Assembly (NCBI GenBank): GCA_030066195.1
Contig: JASJCB010000017.1
Coordinates: forward strand, 1-64,000
Length of the DNA stretch: 64,000 bases
Reading direction: 5' to 3'
Source: Acidobacteriota bacterium
GTDB lineage: Bacteria; Acidobacteriota; Holophagae; Acanthopleuribacterales; Acanthopleuribacteraceae
Part shown: positions 44,026 to 52,213 of the stretch, in pieces
How positions within the stretch are numbered: the first letter of the stretch is position 1
How the letters are laid out: every line of letters starts with the position of its first letter
Program-made: the position numbers and the translations under genes
Notes under the pieces: generated by a model
What the model saw: the letters and a program-made list of their open reading frames with translations, nothing else
The model's database searches: none
Told to the model about the DNA's origin: nothing

Positions 44026-45891
44026 TCAATCCTCCTGCCAGATGGGGCGCAATCCGAAAATGACCCAGTAGACCACCGTCACCGCGCCCACCAGCATGGT
44101 GGTGAGGGCGGGCCCCTGTAAATAGGTCATGTAGGGGTAACTGATCGCGTTGACCGGGATGAAGCAAAAGACCAGCAGGAACACCCAGACGCAGACAATG
44201 ACCAATCCGGCCAGGGCGTGACCGGTAAACACCTTTTTGGAACCCGGCACCAGCACCTGGCCGATACCGGCGATCAGGCGGTTGTTTTTATTGAAACGGG
44301 TCACTTCCTCGTGCTTGCGGATCTTGGCCTCGCTGGGCAGGTCTTCCTTGCGAATGTAGAGGTTGACGCACTGGCTGCACCACTCGCTTTCGGGCGAATC
44401 GCTTTGAAAGAAGATGCGTCCGCACTTGGTGCAGGCTTTGGCCAGCAGATGGGGATTGCGCAGGCGCAGGTGCAGGATTGCCAGCACCAGGATGGCCACG
44501 CAAACCACCACGGGCACGAAGACGATGGGATGGGTCAGCCAACTACTGCTGAAGGCGTTGGTTTCGCCGGAAAGCGCGTAGAACAGGCGTTCGTTGGAAT
44601 CTGCAGACGCCTCGTATTCGTCGGGGGAATGAATCTGCCGTTCGCGTAAGGACAGGTCTTTGTTGAAGGCGTCGGCGCGCAGTTTCTCCGCTTCCTGGAG
44701 TTTGCCCTGGCGCCGCAAGGCCACGGACAGGTTGTAGGTGGCCAGGGCGTATTCGGGGTCTTTTTGCAAGGCGGCGCCATAGGTGTCGGCGGCGTTTTGG
44801 TATTCCTTGCGGCGCAGGTGGATATTGCCCTGGTTGACCAGCGAAAGCGGCTTGTACTTGGAGTTATCGGGGATCAATTCATAGGTTTCCAAGGCGTCGG
44901 CCCATTCGCCCTTTTGGGACTGGAGGCGGCCGATGGTGAACAGGGACAGGTTCCCCAGTTCGCCGTGCTGCACATTGTCCCGGAGGAACTGAATGCGGCT
45001 GTCCAGGTCGCCGTCGAAATACTGGCCGAGGTGCGCCCGCAAAAGAGGGTTGGAGCGCGCCTGGTTGACATTGGCCAGAAACAGGCCCAGGAAGGGGATG
45101 AGGATGGGAAAGATAAACAAAAGATAGGCGGCCAGGCGTTCATTGGGTTCAAAGAAGGGAATGAAGAGTACGATATAAATAGCCGCAACCAAAAAGGCAT
45201 TGGCGCCCAACAGTAGCGGTAAGAGTAGAATGGCCACGGCCATCAGGTTGGCGTACAGCGCTTCCATGCCCTTTTCTTCAAACGAACCCACGGTGGTGTG
45301 GTAGAAGGCGCGTACATATTTGGCGCATAAAAAAGCGGCAAAAAGCACGAAACTGATGGTGAGGAACCAGAAGATGTTGCGGATAAACCAGACCAGGGCG
45401 TCCAGTACGAAAAAGGCATTGTCCAGTTGGAAGGCCCGGGCGATGCCCTTGTAACGCAGGCGCAGGTAGGGCTCGATGCCCTCGGTCTTGCGTTTGATAT
45501 CGGCCAGACCGCTGAAGGCGGGCCATAGGTGCGGGTTCAGGTCGGCAGCGTTGAGGAACTCGCGCCGCGCCGATTCCAGGCGGCCCAATCTCAGGTCTTG
45601 ATAACCTTCCTCCAGGAACAAGAGGGCGGCCTGTTCGAAGATCAAATTGCCCGAATCGGCGGGTTGCAGGTCCTTGATGGCGTCCAGCGCTTTATCGCGC
45701 GCGTCATTGTCGCCGGTTACCTTGGCGCCCAGGTAGGTGCTCCACAATTCGCTCAAGCGGTTCTCGAAACTGCCCGAGGGCGTTTCCTCATCCTGGGCGT
45801 AAGAGACCGGCAAGGCAAGGGCAAGCATTAAAAAGCATGATCTTACCAACCTAGAGCTTAAAAAACGCCAGTGATTGTTCACACCATCCAT
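44026..45891 (-). CDS. Multi-pass membrane TPR protein with zinc ribbon
   Basis: The 621-aa protein has a signal peptide (CFLMLALALPVSYAQ), an N-terminal helical/TPR part, several membrane helices (IFWFLTISFVLFAAFLCA; LMAVAILLLPLLLGANAFLV; YLLFIFPILIPFLGLFLANV), TPR units (ALETYELIPDNS; AADTYGAALQKDPEYALATY) and more helices. A cytosolic zinc ribbon CTKCGRIFF...CSQC follows, with final membrane helices after it. The combination is unusual. AGGAG precedes the ATG. It is the first gene of the five-gene run ending in RNase G. It may be a scaffold for an envelope or secretion assembly together with the next gene (inference). Confidence 0.75.
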   Translation of the reverse strand: MDGVNNHWRFLSSRLVRSCFLMLALALPVSYAQDEETPSGSFENRLSELWSTYLGAKVTGDNDARDKALDAIKDLQPADSGNLIFEQAALLFLEEGYQDLRLGRLESARREFLNAADLNPHLWPAFSGLADIKRKTEGIEPYLRLRYKGIARAFQLDNAFFVLDALVWFIRNIFWFLTISFVLFAAFLCAKYVRAFYHTTVGSFEEKGMEALYANLMAVAILLLPLLLGANAFLVAAIYIVLFIPFFEPNERLAAYLLFIFPILIPFLGLFLANVNQARSNPLLRAHLGQYFDGDLDSRIQFLRDNVQHGELGNLSLFTIGRLQSQKGEWADALETYELIPDNSKYKPLSLVNQGNIHLRRKEYQNAADTYGAALQKDPEYALATYNLSVALRRQGKLQEAEKLRADAFNKDLSLRERQIHSPDEYEASADSNERLFYALSGETNAFSSSWLTHPIVFVPVVVCVAILVLAILHLRLRNPHLLAKACTKCGRIFFQSDSPESEWCSQCVNLYIRKEDLPSEAKIRKHEEVTRFNKNNRLIAGIGQVLVPGSKKVFTGHALAGLVIVCVWVFLLVFCFIPVNAISYPYMTYLQGPALTTMLVGAVTVVYWVIFGLRPIWQED

Positions 45892-46041
45892 CTACGGCAT
45901 TTCTCCTTGTGGACTGCTACCATACTAGCCCAGAGGGACCGTGGGGGCAACCGGCTTGATGCCTGTAAATGCAAGTTTTTTACAGATTCAGTGATCGGCA
46001 TCCCATCCAAGGGGCATCCATTCGACAAAGATATCGGCGAA

Positions 46042-46059
46042 CCGGCCCGGAAGGACCGG
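46042..46059 (-). terminator. Hairpin after the CheZ-like gene
   Basis: CCGGCCC-GGAA-GGACCGG with one mismatch lies about 12 bp past the stop of the minus-strand gene. There is no U-tract, so termination is uncertain. Confidence 0.35.
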
Positions 46060-46070
46060 CGCTCGTGTGA

Positions 46071-47024
46071 TTATTTGTTTTGGAAATTTTTGATAATGTC
46101 GTCTACATCCAGGACGTGGGTGTCCTTGTTGAGGGCGTCCCGTTCCAGGATGCGGTCTTGAGTCGCTTTTTGCTCCTCGGTCAGTTCCATGCGATCTTCG
46201 CCGGACGTAGCAATACCGAAAATGTTGAGCAGACGGAAGAGGCCGGTTTGCATTTCTTTGAGCAGGCCGATGACTTTGGACACTTTCTGGCGGGTGATAT
46301 CCTGGAACTGAAGCACGTTCATAATATCGAACGCATGATTCATATTTTCCTGGGCCTCACTACTGACCTTGGTGATGGCGTTATTGACTTCTTCGGTTTT
46401 GGCCAGGTGAACCCGGGCTTGTTGGCCCATCAGGGCAACGAAATCCATGGCTTCCTGTAGGACCATCTCCTGGTTTTCGCCGCTTTCCAGGTGGGCCAGG
46501 AAGTTTTCAATGTTTTCCTTGGTCTCCTGGTCCATCTTCAGCCGCTCTTCCGAAACCTTCTTCAAAGCCTCCAACGACTTATCCTGGCTTTCCGTACCCT
46601 CGATCATTAGGTCCAGTTTTTCCAGGACCTGCTGCGTGGCGGTTTCGGTTTCCTTGGTGATGTGGTCCAGGTGTTCGGCCAGTTGGGGCACCTTGCCGGT
46701 TTCTTCGTGAACGGTCTTGTCCAACTGTTGCAGGTTGTCCAGGGTCTGGTTGATGGCGTGGACCAGTTTGCCCACCTCGCCCTTGGCCTGGATGCTGACA
46801 TGGCTGCGGGTTTCGCCCGAGAGCATTTGCTCCGCCACATCGGCCACGTGTTTCAGGTGTTCCAGCTGCTTGATATCGTCCTGCAAACGCGTGAGGGCTT
46901 CCAAGATGCTGTTAAAGGTATCCCCTACCTGATCAGTGAAGTTTTGAATCTTATTGAGTAACATGCGGGGGTTGGCGCGGACATCTTCGTCCGGAGAAGG
47001 CTGCAGTGGGTTAGCCGTGTTCAT
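46071..47024 (-). CDS. CheZ-like chemotaxis phosphatase family protein
   Basis: The 317-aa, almost fully helical, acidic protein contains IMNVLQFQDITRQKVSKVIG. The Asp242-x3-Gln246 pair matches the CheZ catalytic D-x3-Q that dephosphorylates CheY-P. Its extreme C-terminus, VDDIIKNFQNK, resembles the CheY-docking tail of CheZ. The N-terminal half is a long coiled-coil four-helix bundle with a possible HAMP-like part (LSGETRSHVSIQAKGEVGKL), making it larger than E. coli CheZ (214 aa). GGAGG precedes the ATG at 47024. No cheY, cheA or receptor gene is in the window. It lies next to a DUF4388 protein gene. Confidence 0.75.
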   Translation of the reverse strand: MNTANPLQPSPDEDVRANPRMLLNKIQNFTDQVGDTFNSILEALTRLQDDIKQLEHLKHVADVAEQMLSGETRSHVSIQAKGEVGKLVHAINQTLDNLQQLDKTVHEETGKVPQLAEHLDHITKETETATQQVLEKLDLMIEGTESQDKSLEALKKVSEERLKMDQETKENIENFLAHLESGENQEMVLQEAMDFVALMGQQARVHLAKTEEVNNAITKVSSEAQENMNHAFDIMNVLQFQDITRQKVSKVIGLLKEMQTGLFRLLNIFGIATSGEDRMELTEEQKATQDRILERDALNKDTHVLDVDDIIKNFQNK

Positions 47025-47096
47025 GGGAACCTCCACATGATCGTATCGCTCCGAAAAACGAGAACTTTAGCAAATACGACCCGCATTTTGACGGGG

Positions 47097-47921
47097 TTAG
47101 CCGGGGTCGAGAATGGGTTTCACCAAAACCTTCTCGCCGCGCGTCACCTCGAACTGCTTCATGATGGAGGGCGGCACCAGGATAACGCTGGGCGGCACAT
47201 TGGGTTTGACAATCAGGGAAACCTGCCCGTAGGTGTTGTGTCGCGTGCGAATCTCCACGAATTCGCATTCGGCATAGGTCATGGATTCTTCCAACCATTC
47301 GTCCAGAATCTCCTGGGAGATGTGAACATCGGTATTCTTGCCGAACAACTTCTTCAGCGGTTCGACATCCAGGATCTTGTAGATATCCACCCGTTTCAGG
47401 AAGCCGCGTTGTTCCAGGTCATACAGTACATAGAAGATTTCGAACGCGGTTTCCTTGTTTTTATCGATGATGTTCTTGACCTCGGTTTGCCCGTCCAACT
47501 GGCTGAGCAGCTTCAGTTCGAACTCGTTGAAATCTTTGCGCAAATGCGGAATGCGCACATCGACCAGGGGCAGAAACACGATATTGTCGTGCTTGATGGA
47601 AGCGCGTATCTTGCTGATGGTGTCTTTGCGGCGGGCCGTCTCCAAGACCAGGTCGTGGATGGAGCGATGGATTTCCCGCGAGGCCTGGTGTTCGGCGATT
47701 TCGAAGTTGAACGAGCCCTCGCTCTGACTCAGCAGGACATAGGCCGCGGGGGAACCGGTCATGCCTTCCACTTCCGCGTTGACGATATCGCCCTCGCGGT
47801 AATAGAGCAAACCTTGGAGGTTGGATGACTGGATGTGCAGTAACCCTGTCGACTGGTTGAGGTTGAGCAGTTGAACGATGTCCTGTATATCTACACTGCT
47901 GAGATTGCCCTCAATCGCCAT
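47097..47921 (-). CDS. DUF4388 (PATAN-like) cytosolic protein
   Basis: The 274-aa protein opens with a DUF4388 domain (MAIEGNLSSVDIQDIVQLLN; STGLLHIQSSNLQGLLYYRE; AAYVLLSQSEGSFNFEI). A winged-helix-like middle part (LLSQLDGQTEVKNIIDKNKE and LYDLEQRGFLKRVD) and a C-terminal beta-rich part follow. There is no membrane helix. DUF4388 proteins act as adaptors in two-component and motility pathways. The neighbouring CheZ-like gene, 72 bp downstream on the same strand, supports a signalling role. The second DUF4388 gene lies 3 kb away. Confidence 0.8.
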   Translation of the reverse strand: MAIEGNLSSVDIQDIVQLLNLNQSTGLLHIQSSNLQGLLYYREGDIVNAEVEGMTGSPAAYVLLSQSEGSFNFEIAEHQASREIHRSIHDLVLETARRKDTISKIRASIKHDNIVFLPLVDVRIPHLRKDFNEFELKLLSQLDGQTEVKNIIDKNKETAFEIFYVLYDLEQRGFLKRVDIYKILDVEPLKKLFGKNTDVHISQEILDEWLEESMTYAECEFVEIRTRHNTYGQVSLIVKPNVPPSVILVPPSIMKQFEVTRGEKVLVKPILDPG

Positions 47922-48125
47922 TCATCATCCCTTGTCGATCAACTCAGAAAGAACCTGTTGATGGCCTAAAATTATATCAAGCCACACGGCTTGTCAACGG
48001 TTCCCTTAAGGAATTCGCAACATGGCGAGATAAGTTGCTGAAAGCCCTCGCATGACCCGAAACAGTCGAAGTTCGGGAAAAGGTCCGCGCTTTGTAAATA
48101 GTTGTGTGTAAAGCCCGCTAGCGGT

Positions 48126-49031
48126 TCAGACGGAGGCTGCGACAGGGCGTGTGAGCGCGGGGCGTACGGTTGCTTTTTCCGCGACCGTGACGATGCGGTA
48201 GCAGTCACTTGCAAGGAAGGCGCGCATGAAACGGGCGTGCATGTCATGGCCGGCTTTGAAGGCTTTGACGTGGCCGCGGAAACGATAACCGGAGACGGAA
48301 AAATCGCCCACCAGATCCAAGATCTTGTGGCTGACGAATTCGTCGGCCATGCGCAGGTTGCCGTTGAGGATGCGGTCGCCGTCCAAGACCACGGCGTTGT
48401 CCAAGCTGCCGCCCTTGATCAGGCCCATGCTTTGCAACATGTTCACGTCGCGCAGGAAGCCGAAGGTGCGCGCAGGGGCGATCTGGTTTTCGAAGCGGGC
48501 GCCGTCAACCACGAATGTTTTTTGCTGGCGGCGAATGAGGGGGTGATCGAAATCGATCTCGTAGGATACGCGGAAATCATCGGCGGGTTTGATCTCGACG
48601 CGCTTATCGCCGTCTTCGAAGACGAAGGGTTTGGTAACTTCAAGAACTTTGCAAGCAACCGCCTGGCGTTTCCGCCCGGCTTCTTCCAGCAGGACCAGGA
48701 AGGGCGCCGCGCTGCCGTCCATGATGGGCACCTCGGGTCCGTCCAGTTCGACCACCATGTTGGTGATGCCGTAAGCGTAGGCCGCGGACATCAGGTGCTC
48801 GGTGGTTTGCACCACCACGCCGCCGGCGGACAGGGTGGTCGCCAGTTGGAGCGAGCTGAAGTCGACATTATCCATGGACGCTTTGACGGAAGCACCGGCG
48901 AGGTCGGTCCGCAGAAAGCAGATACCGGTGTTGGGCGCCGCGGGTTTCAAGGTCATATTGACCAGGTTACCGGAGTGCAATCCCGTCCCAACCGCGCTTA
49001 CTTCTCTCTCGATGGTCGCTTGATTCATCAT
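48126..49031 (-). CDS. lpxC: UDP-3-O-acyl-N-acetylglucosamine deacetylase
   Basis: The 301-aa cytosolic zinc enzyme commits UDP-GlcNAc to lipid A synthesis by removing its N-acetyl group. Landmarks are GTGLHSG near the N-terminus, the zinc-ligand His in TTEHLMSA, EVPIMDGSAAPF, the H-x3-D pair in SHKILDLVGD and the catalytic His in GHVKAFKAGH. Length is typical. The frame is open slightly upstream, but the double ATG at 49031/49028 follows GGAGGGG and matches LpxC N-termini (NQATIEREVSAVGTG). It proves a lipid A-containing outer membrane. Confidence 0.95.
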   Translation of the reverse strand: MMNQATIEREVSAVGTGLHSGNLVNMTLKPAAPNTGICFLRTDLAGASVKASMDNVDFSSLQLATTLSAGGVVVQTTEHLMSAAYAYGITNMVVELDGPEVPIMDGSAAPFLVLLEEAGRKRQAVACKVLEVTKPFVFEDGDKRVEIKPADDFRVSYEIDFDHPLIRRQQKTFVVDGARFENQIAPARTFGFLRDVNMLQSMGLIKGGSLDNAVVLDGDRILNGNLRMADEFVSHKILDLVGDFSVSGYRFRGHVKAFKAGHDMHARFMRAFLASDCYRIVTVAEKATVRPALTRPVAASV

Positions 49032-49228
49032 ATAAACCCCTCCGCCGCTCCAAGTAAGCAAATGTCGGGCCGGCTTTAAGAGGGGGCAAAAGATCTTTTA
49101 TTTCAATACTTAGACGATCGGTCGAGATGACCGTGGCCGGCTCGCCGCGGTGTTGTGTGATTTTGACCACACTCCGAGGTACGAACTATATCGCCTTTGA
49201 CACACCTTGGACACAAGGGGGTCGAAAA

Positions 49229-52213
49229 CTATGGACAAAGGTTCTCCTGCCTCACCAGATCCAGCACGGTCACCCGGCCGCTGCCGTCCAAATCGGAGCG
49301 GGCGTTACCGGTTCGCCAGTTGTGGGGCGCGAAGGAAACGATGGGTACGGTCCCCTGAATCGCCTTCCGGTTGTCGCCGATGATGACCGACAAGACCACA
49401 TCGCCCTCCACACCGGCGGCAAAGCGGATATGCGGCGTGCCTTGACCTTCCAAAAGGGCTCCGTTGACCACATGCCAGGTTATTTGCGAACGAGCCGTGA
49501 CGCCGGAAACCTCCGCGGTATAATCAACGTCCCCGGCGCAGGCGCTTTCGGGCAGCGTCAGTCGCGAAGAACCGGAACCCGGGCTATAGGTCAGCTCCAG
49601 ACTGCTCGATCGTGAGCCGCAAACGCTCGCGTCCGCCTCGTAGAGAAGCGTATAGACACCGCTTCCGCCCAGGGGCGTAAAACCGGGATTTCCTATCGCG
49701 GGATCGCTGAACTGTTCAGAGCCGGTATAGGGACCGTCTACAACCGTCCAGTTGACATCCCAGGTCGGGTGATAGACGGCATCCAGTTGCGCGATCTCCC
49801 CGGCGGCCAGGCTCTGATCCTGACCAGCGGTGAACGCGTAGCTGATGATATTTTCGATGAGTTGAATCGCTACCTCGTCAGAGGATGCGGGGCAGTCGCC
49901 GTTTTCGATCACCCAGCGCAAGGTCAGGTCACCGGCCTCTGTTTCGGCCCGGCTACGGGGATGGTAGGGCTCACTGAACCAGATGCTTTCCCCCGTTATC
50001 GAGACAGCCTCCCAGTGGCCCACGCCGTAGGTGGGGCTGTTGCCCTCCAAGTAAATGGTGGGGCCGCAAACCACCTTGTCGGGCCCCGCGTCGGCGGTAG
50101 TGGGCGGGTTGAAGAATGTCACGTAGCAAACATCGCTGCTTTCGCCGCAGGCGCCGGAGAGGGTCCAACGCAACTGGTAGGTTTCCTCCGCAAGTCCGGT
50201 GAAAACGGTGTCGGCTTGGGCGGGGTCGGCCAGGACGCCGCCGATGCCGCTGACGATTTCCCAAAAGCCGCTGTTGCCCTGGGAAGGAGGATTGCCCGCG
50301 AGCAGGGTAGAGGTAACGCCGCAGGGCCCCTGGTTGGGTCCTGCATCGGCCGTATCGAATTCGGCGGAAAGGGTTATCGCCAATGAGCGCGGCACGCTGA
50401 CGCCGCAGTCGTTATAGGCTTCCACCGTGATCTGCCCGTCGGTGTTTCCCGGAAGCAGTTCGATCCGCGAGGTGCCCTGACCGCTGATAATTCGGGCATC
50501 TGCCGGTACGGTCCAGTTGTAGCCGTCGGCATCGTCCTGTTCGGGCACGGAATAAGTGCGATGGATTCCGTCGGCGCAAAAACCGGTGTCGCCCGCAATC
50601 GAGCCCGGTTGGGCGGGCGCCGCGCCGACCAGGTCGAAAACGCGGCTGCCGCGATCGATGCAGCCGCCGACCACACTGACGGTCACATTCAGGGTAACGG
50701 GGCCGTTGCCGTCGGGTTCGAACGCCACGGTCGGCTTGTCCGCACCCGCTGTAATGACGCCGTTTTGGATGCTCCAGGCATAATCCGCACCCGGCCCGGC
50801 GTTCGGCACCGCGGCGGAATAGCCGGCGCCGGCGCACACCACCAGGTTGTCGGAGGTTATCGAGGTTTCAGGTTTCCTGCAGAGGCGCCACAACTCACGA
50901 CCGATTTCCGGGCTGTCGGCGGTGAAGAAAAGCTGACTGCCGTGGACGATAAAATCGGTAGGAGCGGAACCAATCGCCCCGGGGTAAAGATCCTTCACCA
51001 TACCGGTGCCCGGGAAGGTTCCGTCGGTCTGCCATAATTCCGTCCCGCTCCCTTCAACAGCGTGAGCATAGAAGAGACGTTTCCCGAAGGCGATTGCATC
51101 GAGCAGGTACGGTTCGCCCGTGAATTCCGTCAAGAAATAGGTGTCTTCGACACTACCCTTGGTGCGCCATACCCGGTAGCTCGATTCTCTATTGAAAAAA
51201 AGCAGTTGAACCCCGTCAGCCAGGGTTCGTGCGCCCCGGTACAGGTATAGAGGGGGGTATTCCATGACTTCGGTAACCTGATCGCCGTCACTGACCCATA
51301 TTCGCCGGGAGGCAGAAAAAGTGAACCGTCGATCATCCAAGCGCGCGTGGAAGTCCGGGTCACTGCCGAGTGATCCGGGCCTCAGTTCGGCGAGCAGGCG
51401 GGTGCCCTCATCGGTGCCGTCGGTGACCCATATCTCCTCGCCGTGTTCCGCGTCGTAACCATTGAAGAAGACGCGGTCCCCCATGCGCAGCATATAGGAT
51501 TCAGCGCTGCGGGAGATCATTCTGACATCGCCCAAAAACCGGGTGCCCTCCGGGGTGAAATCGGTCAGTACGGGGCGCGTGATACTGCCGTCATTGGTGG
51601 GCAGCAGCACAAGGCCGTTCAAGGGGACGGCAGTGTCGCTTTCAAGGGAAATGGGAGAAACCGACGTTACCGCTCGGGTGCCCTCGGGGGTTCCGTCACT
51701 GATCAGGAAAGAATCAGGGCCGTCTTCCGTGAGGCTACCGAAAAAAACCAGTTGGTCGTTGTAGATGAGGGTGCCGTAGGTGGTGCTGTCGGCCCTGACG
51801 GCCAGCGTGTGTTCTTGACCGGTGTCCAGATTGCGGGCGGTCATTTCGTAAAGGTTGGAAAAATCGTTTCGAGATGCGTAGAAGAGTAGGTTTCCCACGC
51901 GATCCATCGAGATGACATCGGAGGCACGGGTAATGAGTTCGGTGTCCCAAAGGCGGCCCCCGGTTCGGTAGATGCCGTCACCGTCATCGGCGCCGGAAAG
52001 GGCTATCAGCAGCGCGTCATCTTCCAAGGCATGGGCCGTGACGGTAGTCCCTTTGAATTGCGCCGGGTCGTAATCGTCGGTCCCGGCGGCCAGATCGGCG
52101 ACAAGCGCTGGATTCTGGGCCTGAAGAGAAAGCACGGAAACCCATATCAAAACAAAGCGCATCGCCAGGGCTGAAAAACTTCCGAACGTCTTATGGATAG
52201 ATACGTTATTCAT
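49229..52213 (-). CDS. Secreted ELWxTDGT-repeat / Ig-like protein, 994 aa
   Basis: The protein starts with a signal peptide (FVLIWVSVLSLQAQNPALV). The first half consists of beta-propeller-like repeats with the consensus LFFxADD...GxELWxTDGTxxGT (for example RLFYAHAVEGSGTELWQTDG). The second half has Ig/PKD-like modules (ADAGPNQGPCGVTSTLLAGN; CAGAGYSAAVPNAGPGADYA). It ends with DLDGSGRVTVLDLVRQ, a dockerin-like calcium-binding loop. Its ATG overlaps the stop of the upstream 2250-aa paralogue by 4 bp, so the two are co-translated. Probably extracellular or surface-attached. Confidence 0.85.
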   Translation of the reverse strand: MNNVSIHKTFGSFSALAMRFVLIWVSVLSLQAQNPALVADLAAGTDDYDPAQFKGTTVTAHALEDDALLIALSGADDGDGIYRTGGRLWDTELITRASDVISMDRVGNLLFYASRNDFSNLYEMTARNLDTGQEHTLAVRADSTTYGTLIYNDQLVFFGSLTEDGPDSFLISDGTPEGTRAVTSVSPISLESDTAVPLNGLVLLPTNDGSITRPVLTDFTPEGTRFLGDVRMISRSAESYMLRMGDRVFFNGYDAEHGEEIWVTDGTDEGTRLLAELRPGSLGSDPDFHARLDDRRFTFSASRRIWVSDGDQVTEVMEYPPLYLYRGARTLADGVQLLFFNRESSYRVWRTKGSVEDTYFLTEFTGEPYLLDAIAFGKRLFYAHAVEGSGTELWQTDGTFPGTGMVKDLYPGAIGSAPTDFIVHGSQLFFTADSPEIGRELWRLCRKPETSITSDNLVVCAGAGYSAAVPNAGPGADYAWSIQNGVITAGADKPTVAFEPDGNGPVTLNVTVSVVGGCIDRGSRVFDLVGAAPAQPGSIAGDTGFCADGIHRTYSVPEQDDADGYNWTVPADARIISGQGTSRIELLPGNTDGQITVEAYNDCGVSVPRSLAITLSAEFDTADAGPNQGPCGVTSTLLAGNPPSQGNSGFWEIVSGIGGVLADPAQADTVFTGLAEETYQLRWTLSGACGESSDVCYVTFFNPPTTADAGPDKVVCGPTIYLEGNSPTYGVGHWEAVSITGESIWFSEPYHPRSRAETEAGDLTLRWVIENGDCPASSDEVAIQLIENIISYAFTAGQDQSLAAGEIAQLDAVYHPTWDVNWTVVDGPYTGSEQFSDPAIGNPGFTPLGGSGVYTLLYEADASVCGSRSSSLELTYSPGSGSSRLTLPESACAGDVDYTAEVSGVTARSQITWHVVNGALLEGQGTPHIRFAAGVEGDVVLSVIIGDNRKAIQGTVPIVSFAPHNWRTGNARSDLDGSGRVTVLDLVRQENLCP

